Assembly (NCBI GenBank): GCA_002427885.1 | Contig: DIZI01000031.1 | Span: 62,001 to 126,000, forward strand | Source of the DNA: Paludibacter sp. UBA6032 | GTDB taxonomy: Bacteria > Bacteroidota > Bacteroidia > Bacteroidales > Paludibacteraceae | DNA length: 64,000 bases | Direction: 5' to 3' | Part shown: piece after piece, positions 35,241 to 44,885 of the stretch | How the letters are laid out: each line of letters starts with the position of its first letter | Numbering within the stretch: the stretch's first letter is position 1 | Notes under the pieces: generated by a model | Database searches by the model: none | What the model was told of the DNA's origin: nothing | The model's input: the letters and a program-made list of their open reading frames with translations, nothing else | Made by a program: the position numbers and the translations under genes

Positions 35241-36962
35241 TTATTCGCTCAGTTTGTATTTTATGAACCAGTTATCCAAATTTGATTCCAAAGAAGATGT
35301 AACAGTAGCACCAGTTCCATTGGTATATTTCGCACCAACTTTAGTCGCCCAGGTATCCTGAACGTCAGTGCCCCAAAGGTTATTTGGATTTGCGTTGCCC
35401 AGAGCATCTGTCCAGTGCGAAGCCCAGCTGCGATCAGCATTTATGCTCCAACGACGTGCCATACGGTTCATGGCATAATAAGCCTTGCCTTCACCGGCAA
35501 GTTCAAGACTTGCTTCTTCCACAATTAGTGAATCAAGACGACGCATATTTACCAAAGTATCCAATGCTGAAGCTGAGCTCAATGCAAATGTGCCAACAGC
35601 ATCGAGGTTAACTCGTCCACGAATACCACTGTTTGATTTATCACCGCTTGGTAGATAAAGTGTCGTTGGATATTCCTGAAATGGTGCCTGTAACTGGTTG
35701 TTGACTATTTTTACTCCAGCTCCAGATATTCCCTTATTTAAGAATGTTAAAGCCTGTTGGAATTGCCCTAAACCAACCAAAGCTTCCACCAGAAACATAT
35801 GAATTTCTGCTGCACGGTAAAGAACAATACTGGCATCGTTGGTATAAATTTTATCAGATGTAAGATTGCCTTGCAAAAATTTATATACTACCCACTCACC
35901 GTTTACCAGTCGGTAAGTTACTCCAACTCCTCTGTATGTATCATTCGGAATCCCGGCTACAGTTTGAGACGCAAATCGATTCATACAAACTTGAGTTGGT
36001 CGAAGGTAATAACTGTTAGGATAAGTGTTTGAATAAAAATTCACAATACGATTCGTTTGGTGAAGTGAATAATCATAGAAAAGAAGTGTAACATTTTCTT
36101 TACGCATTGAAGTTCTTGTGTAAAACATTTTTTGCCATTCACCATTGTATTCACTCAAATTTATTTGATAGGAATAATTTTCCTGTTCACCACCACGCTT
36201 AATCATCGCAATACAGTTTTCCTTCGTTTTTTGAAAATTGTTTTGATACAGATAAAGTTCAGCGAGTAAGCATTCGGGTCTTGGGCAAATTTTATTCCAA
36301 TGCCAGTTGCTGTCACCTAAACTTTGACCCGGGAAAAGGACAGAAATCCAGTCTATATCTCCTTTACCATTTATTCCATTCATACCGGTTTCTATCAATT
36401 CAATGCATTTGGCAATTAAGTCGTCGAATTTCAGCACCGGATATTTACTTATTTCACCATAGGCAGTCACAGGTTCATCGACGTAAGCAGCTTCGCCATA
36501 AATTTTAGCTAATTGTAAATATGCCCATACTTTGTAACGTAATGCTCCGCCAACCATTCCTTCAAAGTTTGTTTGTGAAATGGAAGTAGAGTCTTTTTTA
36601 CGGTAAGCAAAGATGTGTGCCAAATAGTCGTTGGCATTCATAATCACATTGTAATAACCTTTTGGGCTTGCAAATGAGTTTCCATCGAGAGACTGGTGAT
36701 TATAAACATCCCATATTTCGCGGGGTGCATTGGGAGTTGGTTCCAAAAAATCACCTCGAAGTCCTTCAAGAAATGAAGCCTGATCAGCCACATCTTTTAC
36801 AGTAGCAGCAATGCCCATATAACCCGAATAGAGTTCGGTATAATCGCCAACATAGTTTTTTTCCAATAAAATTTCGGATGTATCCGGGTTGAAAAAATCC
36901 GAACAACTGCTGAATGAAACTGCAACGACAATTGCAAAAAATGAATATATTAACTTTTTCAT
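35241..36962 (-). CDS. SusD/RagB family nutrient-binding lipoprotein
   Basis: 573 aa, lipoprotein Cys20 (SFSSC). SusD features: the helical TPR-like part with YNVIMNANDYLAHIF, AYLQLAKIYGEA, RPECLLAELYLY, and the C-terminal RMARRWSINADRSW. SusD forms the lid of its SusC transporter and binds glycan at the cell surface. It is paired with the susC gene 10 bases upstream. Somewhat larger and more divergent than the other SusD in this locus. Confidence 0.9.
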   Translation of the reverse strand: MKKLIYSFFAIVVAVSFSSCSDFFNPDTSEILLEKNYVGDYTELYSGYMGIAATVKDVADQASFLEGLRGDFLEPTPNAPREIWDVYNHQSLDGNSFASPKGYYNVIMNANDYLAHIFAYRKKDSTSISQTNFEGMVGGALRYKVWAYLQLAKIYGEAAYVDEPVTAYGEISKYPVLKFDDLIAKCIELIETGMNGINGKGDIDWISVLFPGQSLGDSNWHWNKICPRPECLLAELYLYQNNFQKTKENCIAMIKRGGEQENYSYQINLSEYNGEWQKMFYTRTSMRKENVTLLFYDYSLHQTNRIVNFYSNTYPNSYYLRPTQVCMNRFASQTVAGIPNDTYRGVGVTYRLVNGEWVVYKFLQGNLTSDKIYTNDASIVLYRAAEIHMFLVEALVGLGQFQQALTFLNKGISGAGVKIVNNQLQAPFQEYPTTLYLPSGDKSNSGIRGRVNLDAVGTFALSSASALDTLVNMRRLDSLIVEEASLELAGEGKAYYAMNRMARRWSINADRSWASHWTDALGNANPNNLWGTDVQDTWATKVGAKYTNGTGATVTSSLESNLDNWFIKYKLSE

Positions 36963-36972
36963 ATATAGTCTG

Positions 36973-39900
36973 TTATAATTTTACATTAAATCCTACTTTA
37001 ATCGAACGTGCTTGCGAAACTTTCCCATAATCAAAGCCACGTAATGATGAGTCGTAAGAGTACATCGTTTCCGGATCAAGACCCAGATAGTTGGTAATTG
37101 TAAACAGATTCTCACCCGAGATGTAAACCATGGTGCCGTTCATAAACTTGAAGTTATAGCTTAAAGTTAGTTCTTTCAGTTTCAAATACGATGCATCTTC
37201 AATCCAACGATCGGAGAACTGACTGTTGCCAAGAGGGTCACCGTATGAAGCACGTGGCATTTCGGTCACCTGACCTTCGCTCATCCAGCGCCTGTTTGCC
37301 GAAACAAGTTGGTTGCTGAAATCGCTCATAGACTCCATGCTACGGCGAACTGCATTATACATTTTATTACCAATACTGTAACCGAAGTTTGCTGAAAGTT
37401 CAAACTTTTTGTATTGAATACTTGTATTAAATGTTCCAAAAAATGCAGGATCGGCATTTCCCAGATTTACATGGTCCCGATCGTCGATAATTCCATCATT
37501 ATTTTGGTCAACGAAGTGAATGTCACCTGCTTCATAAGTCAATCCTGCCGGAGTTTTCAAATTAGCTGTTGTGGCCTGCTCTGCTGTAGCGAAAACAGGA
37601 TTTGTTTTATCTACATTTAATCCATAGAAGCTGTATAGCGGACTGCCAATCTCTGATACTACTGCAGAGCCATCGGACATAGACATAATCATGTTTTTCT
37701 GTCCGGCCAGAGATAAAACACTACTTTTATTTGAAGAAATGGTTGCTCCCAAATACCATTTTAAATTTTTAGTTTGGATCGCGGTGAACTGAATACCAAG
37801 TTCCACACCTTTGTTTTCAGCACTTGCAGCATTAGCATAAACATAATCCGTTCCATAAGATGCCAGTGCAGATACCGGCATAATCAAATTGCTGTTTTTT
37901 GTAGAATAAACATCGGCAGTCAAATCCAACCGGTTGTTGAACATTGAAATATCTGTACCGAGGTTAAATGTCTGACTTAACTCAGGAACAATTTTTGTAT
38001 TAGGAATTCCCGAGCGTGTAAGACCTGAAAGTTCGTAGAAAACTTTGTTTGTATAATAATATTTACTTAAAGAGGATGAGAAACGACTGTTACCGGTTGT
38101 AAAATATTCAGCGCGGATATTCAGTTTATTGATTGAATTAAAATTTTTCAGTATTGAGTTCTTAGTCATCCATGTGGCATTTACCGAAGGATAAACCTGA
38201 AAAAGTTGGGCATCAGTTCCTGTTGATGAAGAAGCATCAACAGACATATTTGCTCCCAGGGCCAACTGATGATTGTAAATGTACTGTGCATTTGCGTTGT
38301 AACTCATCCAATTCCAGGTATTTACATAGCCATAATACTTTCGGCTGCTTGAAGATACATACCCCAAAGTCTTATAAAAATCGTTAGTTGTGTTAAAACC
38401 ACTTCCTGCATCATATTCATTTTTATTCATAGCAATCTGAGCTCCGATGGATGCTTTTACTAAATGCAAATCATTGAACGTTTTTTTGTAATTTGCAATC
38501 AGATTGAAGTATGAATTGTAAGTAATTCCCTGAGCAGATCGAACAGTATTATTTGCCAACTGATTGTTGAGGGGCATGATGCTTGTTTCGGTTACCCCCG
38601 GTACAAACATATTTTGACGGGTGAAAAAGTAGTACAGGCCCATAATACCGTTTATACTTATGTTATCGTTCATTTTATAGTTTAGTCCGGTATTAATTTG
38701 GACATCGTAGTCCTGATCGCTGGCGTTTACTTTGTTTACAAGTGCCAACGGGTTGCTTACCATGTTGTTTACAATTAAATTGCCGGCATCGTCCCTAATA
38801 CTGGCATAATCGGGCAATAGATTATTGTCAGCATCCTTTTTGTAAGGCGAAAATAGCGGACCTTTTTTCATCGCAGCGAGAATAGGATTGGTTGCCTCCA
38901 GCATTCCCTGCTCTTCCAGCGAATAATCCATATACGACATCATGATTGATGAATTGAAACTAATTTTACGACTCAGATTTACGTCAGCATTTGCGCGGAC
39001 ATAATATTTTGAATAATTTGTTCCTGTCATTTGGCCACCTTTGTTTTTGTAACCGATCGAAATATCGTATTTAGCAATTTCATCGCCACCTTTTATTTTC
39101 AAAACATCATCAGTCGTAAAACCTGGTGAATAAATCAGGTTTTGCCAGTTAGTATTGTTGTTATACAGGTATTTATTATAGTAATTCTGATCATCCACCA
39201 AATAAGGAAAGGCATTTAATGCTTCGGCCATGTCGCTGTATTTTGTAAGTGCCACGCTTCCGATGTAGTTTTTATAATCACTAACTCCTAAAACAGGTAG
39301 TTTGGATTGATTCATATCCACTCCAAACTGAGAACTGAATTCTACTTTAGTGTCCAAATCCACAGCTTTGTCAGTTTCAATCATAATTACCCCGTTTGAA
39401 CCTAATGATCCGTAGAGTGTAGCATCGGCACCTTTCAGCACAGTGATGTTTTGAATATCGCGTGGATTAAGTGAATTCAGAATACTTTTGGAAAATCCTC
39501 CGATAACTCCGGATTCGTTCATATCCGGCATGTAAGGAATACCATTTACCACAATCAAAGGAGACGAATTAGCAGTAAATGTGTTTGCTCCACGAATATT
39601 AAAATAGCTTCCTTCACCGGGCATTCCACTTTTCCCGATAACTTGTAAACCCGGTATTTTTGCCAAAACCTGTTCTATATCACTTTTATTAAGGCTTATA
39701 TCTTTTTTCTGAACAGAAAACAGATTTGTTTGTTTCTCGCGAATATTAGTTGAACCTTTGAAAGGCAACAACATATTATCAGAATATCCCGATTTTTCTT
39801 CCGGAATTAACAGGATAGTGACACTTTTACGACCGGCTATTGGTTGAACATTTGTATAATATCCCGGAAACCAGACAGTCAATTCCCCTTTTGAAGTGGG

Positions 39901-40104
39901 TAGTTGGGCACTGAATTTCCCATCTTTATCGGTCTTAACTGATTCTTTAAGACCGGTAATACTTACTACAGCTCCTTCCACAGGTTTGTTATAATATGGT
40001 TCCAGTACGGTACCTTCCAGATTCCAGGTTGTTTTTTGAGCATAACCTGCTACAATGCCAAGAACCAATGCAATACAGAGTGCTGATATTTTGATTTTAT
40101 TCAT
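36973..40104 (-). CDS. SusC/RagA family TonB-dependent transporter
   Basis: 1043 aa. Signal peptide (ending GYAQ), a CarboxypepD_reg-like domain (LEGTVLEPYYNKPVEGAVVS), then the plug (IPGLQVIGKSGMPGEGSYFN, ITVLKGADATLYGSLGSNGV) and a 22-strand barrel ending ARSIKVGFNVKL. The plug differs from the usual SusC form (typically DAAATAIYG), and the pre-plug part is a variant type. It imports oligosaccharides with TonB energy. Probably co-transcribed with the FAS1 genes before it and the susD gene after it. Confidence 0.93.
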   Translation of the reverse strand: MNKIKISALCIALVLGIVAGYAQKTTWNLEGTVLEPYYNKPVEGAVVSITGLKESVKTDKDGKFSAQLPTSKGELTVWFPGYYTNVQPIAGRKSVTILLIPEEKSGYSDNMLLPFKGSTNIREKQTNLFSVQKKDISLNKSDIEQVLAKIPGLQVIGKSGMPGEGSYFNIRGANTFTANSSPLIVVNGIPYMPDMNESGVIGGFSKSILNSLNPRDIQNITVLKGADATLYGSLGSNGVIMIETDKAVDLDTKVEFSSQFGVDMNQSKLPVLGVSDYKNYIGSVALTKYSDMAEALNAFPYLVDDQNYYNKYLYNNNTNWQNLIYSPGFTTDDVLKIKGGDEIAKYDISIGYKNKGGQMTGTNYSKYYVRANADVNLSRKISFNSSIMMSYMDYSLEEQGMLEATNPILAAMKKGPLFSPYKKDADNNLLPDYASIRDDAGNLIVNNMVSNPLALVNKVNASDQDYDVQINTGLNYKMNDNISINGIMGLYYFFTRQNMFVPGVTETSIMPLNNQLANNTVRSAQGITYNSYFNLIANYKKTFNDLHLVKASIGAQIAMNKNEYDAGSGFNTTNDFYKTLGYVSSSSRKYYGYVNTWNWMSYNANAQYIYNHQLALGANMSVDASSSTGTDAQLFQVYPSVNATWMTKNSILKNFNSINKLNIRAEYFTTGNSRFSSSLSKYYYTNKVFYELSGLTRSGIPNTKIVPELSQTFNLGTDISMFNNRLDLTADVYSTKNSNLIMPVSALASYGTDYVYANAASAENKGVELGIQFTAIQTKNLKWYLGATISSNKSSVLSLAGQKNMIMSMSDGSAVVSEIGSPLYSFYGLNVDKTNPVFATAEQATTANLKTPAGLTYEAGDIHFVDQNNDGIIDDRDHVNLGNADPAFFGTFNTSIQYKKFELSANFGYSIGNKMYNAVRRSMESMSDFSNQLVSANRRWMSEGQVTEMPRASYGDPLGNSQFSDRWIEDASYLKLKELTLSYNFKFMNGTMVYISGENLFTITNYLGLDPETMYSYDSSLRGFDYGKVSQARSIKVGFNVKL

Positions 40105-40123
40105 TTTGTATTGTTTTTATGGA

Positions 40124-41728
40124 TTAATAATTGTTAGCTGTAGGTTTCAGTGACCAGTGGTAAATCCTCATCCTTTTTGTGCCTGCAGGGTCATTTCTGG
40201 ACCATTTTACTTTGATTTTAAACGAAGCCATACCACTTGTGCCATCATCTTTAGTTACATTCACCACTCCTACAAGACCTCCAAGTCCATCCCATTTTGC
40301 CTTTAAAGGATCAGTTTCAGTAACACGGTCGTAGTTCCAGGGAGTTGATAAACTTGCCTGAATTTCTGTTCCTATCTGATTTCCGTTAAAATAGACAAAT
40401 ACATAAGGGTGCCCTGAACTTTGGAATCCCATGTATAAGTTGTATTCACCGGTTGGAACCTGCATTACCCGTACATGGAATTTTCCATCAACTGGATTAA
40501 CGTATCTTTCTAAAGGAGGAAACTCCACAGAAAATTCATCGCTTGAATTTTCATCTCCTGTTACCTGCAATACTACATAGTTTGGAAGAATCGTTGGCAT
40601 GGGAGTAGCATCAGCTGTAAAAACAGAAGGATTGGCGGATACGCCTGTAAATGTGTATAAGTCATCGGTACTTGGATACATTTTATCAACATCCTGATAT
40701 TCCCAGTATTCCACCAATGATTTAATACGTGTAATAATCACATTATTCGGTATTTTTAATTTTGTAATATTGTAAACAACTCCGTTACTCATTGCTAATG
40801 GATTGGCAAGGTCCAGTTGTTGTACTGATGTTCGCCATTTTCGATTATAGGCAGAACTAATATCTGTTACAGTAAAGTCATTAATTTGTCCATTGTAGAA
40901 CATTGCCTGTTTTATCCATGTCCAAGCCAGTGTAGAGTCACTTAAAGCTACCGTCTTCCCCATACTTGTATAAGTGCTTTGCAGAGTCTGAAAACAGTCG
41001 TTTATAACGTTATTACTAGGTAAAAATATAGTGAATTGACTAAATTCAGAGTTGAATTTAACTGTTTCAAATATGGGATTGTAGACGTAAAAAACTGAGT
41101 CGTAAACTGTATTCCCGGTTTTGTCAACACTTACTGGGATTGAGTTTGCTTTATCAAATCTTTCAACACTGTATTTGAAAATAGTATCACGAATCATTGA
41201 ATAATCATCTCCCAGACTTTTAAGATAATCATAGATGTTGACTCTGGATTTCATTAACGAGGAAATTTGATGGATAACTCCATCTTTCAGACGTATTGAT
41301 TTTATAACCTGCGATGAATTTGCAAAAACAGAATCACCTTTCACCGTAATTTGGAAATAAATACCGTTTAACGACAGAATACGGAGTCCGTCCTTCAGAT
41401 CTGTACGCAGGAATGGCAAATAGTTCATGTGATACTTCATACGCAGCGTATCCGTGTCAATAATACCTGAAGCATCCATAGCGGCGTTGTCGGCAACCCA
41501 CACAGTTATTTGTTGGTCTTTTGAAAGCTCGCTGTAAAGTCCTGTTTTTGTGAGCATTTCGGTAAATTTCGAATATTCTGGATGTGCACTCAGATATTCT
41601 ACAATAGTCATATTCATATTCTCTTCTGTATTGGAAGAGCTTGAATAATATTCTGCCCATTTTTCGTTACACGAACTTAACAAAATGATCGTACTGACTA
41701 ATAAATAATATATTTTTTTCATTTTCAT
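40124..41728 (-). CDS. Fasciclin (FAS1) domain lipoprotein with C-terminal beta-sandwich
   Basis: 534 aa, lipoprotein Cys20 (ILLSSC). Two FAS1 domains: about 42-165 (YSKFTEMLTKTGLYSEL... ITVWVADNAAMD... KYHMNYLPFL) and about 170-325 (FTIFLPSNNVIND... WIKQAMFYNG). The last ~170 residues form a beta-rich domain (GEYNLYMGFQSSGHPYVFVY) that resembles a carbohydrate-binding module; I cannot name a family. FAS1 domains mediate adhesion or binding. Directly upstream of the second susC and likely on the cell surface. An in-frame second start at 41722 gives MKKIYYLL. Confidence 0.87.
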   Translation of the reverse strand: MKMKKIYYLLVSTIILLSSCNEKWAEYYSSSSNTEENMNMTIVEYLSAHPEYSKFTEMLTKTGLYSELSKDQQITVWVADNAAMDASGIIDTDTLRMKYHMNYLPFLRTDLKDGLRILSLNGIYFQITVKGDSVFANSSQVIKSIRLKDGVIHQISSLMKSRVNIYDYLKSLGDDYSMIRDTIFKYSVERFDKANSIPVSVDKTGNTVYDSVFYVYNPIFETVKFNSEFSQFTIFLPSNNVINDCFQTLQSTYTSMGKTVALSDSTLAWTWIKQAMFYNGQINDFTVTDISSAYNRKWRTSVQQLDLANPLAMSNGVVYNITKLKIPNNVIITRIKSLVEYWEYQDVDKMYPSTDDLYTFTGVSANPSVFTADATPMPTILPNYVVLQVTGDENSSDEFSVEFPPLERYVNPVDGKFHVRVMQVPTGEYNLYMGFQSSGHPYVFVYFNGNQIGTEIQASLSTPWNYDRVTETDPLKAKWDGLGGLVGVVNVTKDDGTSGMASFKIKVKWSRNDPAGTKRMRIYHWSLKPTANNY

Positions 41729-41786
41729 TAAATTTTCATTTTAAATTTTATCCGATAAAAATCTGATTTTTCTGCTATAAAATTAA

Positions 41787-43367
41787 TCAAGGTGTAAAGG
41801 TTAAACAATCAAGATAAGACGTATAAGTGTCTAATGCCAGAATTTTCACGGTGTGTTTAGTAGATGTACTAAATGTAATAGAACCAACTGCAGTCTTCAG
41901 GAATTGACTTGTTGTCGTTGAAGCTCCCTGAGTAGCAATCGTATTTCCAAAATAGTTTCCATCGATAATAAACATTATTTTACCCACTTTACCTATTGCT
42001 GTAGCCTGAAGGGGATTGTAATGTTCAATGGTTACATTATAAGTTCCGGCAATAATGGTAGGGGTCGTCATTTCGACCGAACCGTAAATGCCAAGATTTA
42101 ACTCTAAATAGTCGTAGTTTAGGGCTTTGTACTTAACAGCATCGTTTTTGCTGGAAATTACATAATACAATCCGGGTTTTGTGTCAGGAACCGATATCCA
42201 GTTGTAACAAGTGAAATTATCTTGTGTTAATAGATAAGTATATTCAGATGATAATCCGGAAACTCTGTATTTTGGGAGCAATGAAGACATAATTGAATAG
42301 TCGGTAAGTTCCCATTGAAGCGTGGTTGCTTTAGGTACATGTACCGGCATGACAGCATTTACTACATGCATGACGCCATTTTTACAGTTTTGGTTTACAG
42401 CAAGAAATTGAACACCACTTTTAGTGGTTGAATTATAATCAACATACAGTACTTTGTTAACTTCCGATATATTTAGTAGTTGGTCGGTAGCCATTGTACT
42501 GTAATTTTTGGAACGCTTCGTATCAGTCTGAGAAAAGCTTGCCAGTGAAGAATATGAAATTTGCTGTTTTAAAAGATGATACCCGACGTACAGGTTTAGC
42601 TTGTTTGTAGATGCAGTATAATCGCTTCCTGCTTTCAATGAATCAACCAATGTGGCAAAATCATTAATGTTATTGGCTTTGTACACACTATCCGGTACCG
42701 CAAATAAAGTATAATGATATTTATAAACCACGTTGTTTATTATGTCTGATATCGTATTTAGTTGGTTATTATATCCGGTAGCTTCAACTACCTGTTTAAA
42801 AATACTAAAATTACCTGATTGCAATTTCCCCCAAATAGTTTCTGTAACCGGAGTTAGAGTTGCATTCAAAATGTGAACATATGCATTGTTAGTTAGTATC
42901 GTTTTTGTAATGGTTGCTGCCTGATTTATAACCACAGCCCCACCATTTTCGGCAAACGAGGAAGACAGGTAGTCACCAGTTGCGGTGGTATCGGAAATTA
43001 CACCTTCTTCAAAGCCAACTGCGCTGTAGGCAGCTCCTTTTATTGTATGATATTTTACTAAGATTTTGGCATCTTCCAAATTTAGATCAGTAACTTTTGT
43101 AACACCTTTTGAACTCAGATAAGCCTGCATGGCGTTGTTGTTTGGAACAAAAAGAGTATAATTGGCAGCCAGATTCATAGTATTGTACAAATCGGTGTAT
43201 TTAAGCAGATCCATCCATATTGATACATTTAATGAATCAGTACGCTCCATGTAAGAGGCAGCCGGCAATGCGCTTATATCTTTGATATAACTTGAGTCGT
43301 TAGCATAAGGATCAACACAAGAATACAAAGTAGCGATTGCAATGATTAGATATATTAGTTTTTTCAT
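41787..43367 (-). CDS. Fasciclin (FAS1) domain lipoprotein with CBM-like C terminus
   Basis: 526 aa, lipoprotein Cys17 (TLYSC). Two FAS1 domains, about 45-180 (LLKYTDLYNTMN... YTLFVPNNNAM... KYHTIKG) and 185-345 (YHYTLFAVPDSVYK... GYHLLKQQ... NGVMHVVNA). The final ~170 residues end KHTVKILALDTYTSYLDCLT, like CBM6-type beta-sandwiches. The ATG at 43367 is preferred over the in-frame TTG at 43385, which lies next to the susD stop. It sits between the first susCD pair and another FAS1 gene. Confidence 0.87.
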   Translation of the reverse strand: MKKLIYLIIAIATLYSCVDPYANDSSYIKDISALPAASYMERTDSLNVSIWMDLLKYTDLYNTMNLAANYTLFVPNNNAMQAYLSSKGVTKVTDLNLEDAKILVKYHTIKGAAYSAVGFEEGVISDTTATGDYLSSSFAENGGAVVINQAATITKTILTNNAYVHILNATLTPVTETIWGKLQSGNFSIFKQVVEATGYNNQLNTISDIINNVVYKYHYTLFAVPDSVYKANNINDFATLVDSLKAGSDYTASTNKLNLYVGYHLLKQQISYSSLASFSQTDTKRSKNYSTMATDQLLNISEVNKVLYVDYNSTTKSGVQFLAVNQNCKNGVMHVVNAVMPVHVPKATTLQWELTDYSIMSSLLPKYRVSGLSSEYTYLLTQDNFTCYNWISVPDTKPGLYYVISSKNDAVKYKALNYDYLELNLGIYGSVEMTTPTIIAGTYNVTIEHYNPLQATAIGKVGKIMFIIDGNYFGNTIATQGASTTTSQFLKTAVGSITFSTSTKHTVKILALDTYTSYLDCLTFTP

Positions 43368-43385
43368 ATTTGTATCTCCTTTCAA

Positions 43386-44873
43386 TTAATTTCCTAAATT
43401 AGCGTAATATGGGTTCTGAATGAGTAATTCGTTTGCTTTCAATTCGTCGGAATTAATTGGTAAATACCATGAATTGTTATCTTGCAATATAGCACGAACC
43501 ATAGCACTATTACTGGCAGATGCACTCTGCAAAACCTCTTCAATAAAGAGATCTTTAAAACCAGCATCGGGGCGGTTTCCAATTCTCAACAAATCGAACC
43601 AGTTTTTACCTTCACTGAAGAATTCACGTTGACGTTCCTGAAGAATGATTTTCATCATATCCAATTTTTCCGAAGCACTTGGAGCGGCTGTAAGTCCGGC
43701 ACGGGCCCTGATAGTATTTACAAGTGCCTGACTTTTACTCATGCTGCTTGAATCACCCTTCATTGCATATGCTTCGGCTTCCATTAAATTTATATCGGCT
43801 AAGCGGTAAATAATCCAATTTTGGTCGTTTTGATTACTGGTTGCTCTTGCAGGAACAGAAGTCGTCCAATAAGAAGTACCAATAAATTTCCAGATTAAGC
43901 CTGTACTTGTATAAGATCCGTTCAAACCTCTGATATCAAGTGGTTCTGCTTCATACAGAGCCTGTTGGTAGGGAGAAATGAAATAATACTTATTAGTCGA
44001 AAACCATGATATAAAAGAGTTGGTCTGATTTAATGTATAACTGTATTCTAATTCAAAAATACTTTCGTTACTATTACCAGGGTAAAAGTTTGTAAACCAG
44101 TTTGCACCACTGATTAATCCTACCTGACCTGAGTTAATCACAGCATCGCAGGCAGGTATACAAGCATCATAGTTGCCCAGCCAAAGGTTTATATCTGCAA
44201 TAAGTGAATATATAGCCCATTTTGTGGCGCGGCCCTTTGTGTTCATAGGATTATATATATCACTTTCAGGGAATCTTACTTTTGCAGATTCCAGAGAATT
44301 ATTCAAATCAACCAGACATTTTGTCAAAATTTCATCACCCGATGTTTTAGCAATTGAATAAGGTGCTGAATCGTCAACGTAGGGTTGAGTAACATATGGT
44401 ACATCTCTCCAAATACGAACCAGATAAAAATAGGCTAAAGAACGCTGGAAATAGGCTTCCGATAAATAAGAGTGCATGACATTCACATTAAAAGAAGCAT
44501 CTTCAACATTGGGCGCATAAGCTATTACCGAATTGGCCATATTTATCACAGCATAAAGTTTATCCCATTTAGTCAGACTGTTGGTTGCCAAAATATCAAA
44601 TTGACGAAGCTTTTGTGCATCTGTAGATGGCTTGTAAGTCGTACTGGAGAAGTAAATCCCGTTTCCACGGGCTTCACCCCATAGCATCAGATATTCCTGA
44701 GCGTCGCGTAATTTTACATAACCGGCTCCAAGCACAGCTTCTACATCTTCTTTCGTTTTCCAGTATTGTGTAGTACTCTGGTTATTCTCGGGTTGAATCG
44801 TTAAGTAATCCTGACAAGAAGTGACTGTGAAGGCCAGTATAATTAATGATATAATATATTGATTTAGTTTCAT
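43386..44873 (-). CDS. SusD/RagB family nutrient-binding lipoprotein
   Basis: 495 aa, lipoprotein Cys20 (TVTSC). It has the canonical SusD start QDYLTIQPENNQSTTQYWKT, HSYLSEAYFQRSLAYFYLVR, KGRATKWAIYSLIADINLWL, YRLADINLMEAEAYAMKG and the end ERQREFFSEGKNWFDLLRIG. It binds glycan at the surface and caps the SusC encoded 12 bases upstream. Confidence 0.95.
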   Translation of the reverse strand: MKLNQYIISLIILAFTVTSCQDYLTIQPENNQSTTQYWKTKEDVEAVLGAGYVKLRDAQEYLMLWGEARGNGIYFSSTTYKPSTDAQKLRQFDILATNSLTKWDKLYAVINMANSVIAYAPNVEDASFNVNVMHSYLSEAYFQRSLAYFYLVRIWRDVPYVTQPYVDDSAPYSIAKTSGDEILTKCLVDLNNSLESAKVRFPESDIYNPMNTKGRATKWAIYSLIADINLWLGNYDACIPACDAVINSGQVGLISGANWFTNFYPGNSNESIFELEYSYTLNQTNSFISWFSTNKYYFISPYQQALYEAEPLDIRGLNGSYTSTGLIWKFIGTSYWTTSVPARATSNQNDQNWIIYRLADINLMEAEAYAMKGDSSSMSKSQALVNTIRARAGLTAAPSASEKLDMMKIILQERQREFFSEGKNWFDLLRIGNRPDAGFKDLFIEEVLQSASASNSAMVRAILQDNNSWYLPINSDELKANELLIQNPYYANLGN

Positions 44874-44885
44874 ATCTGTTAGTTA

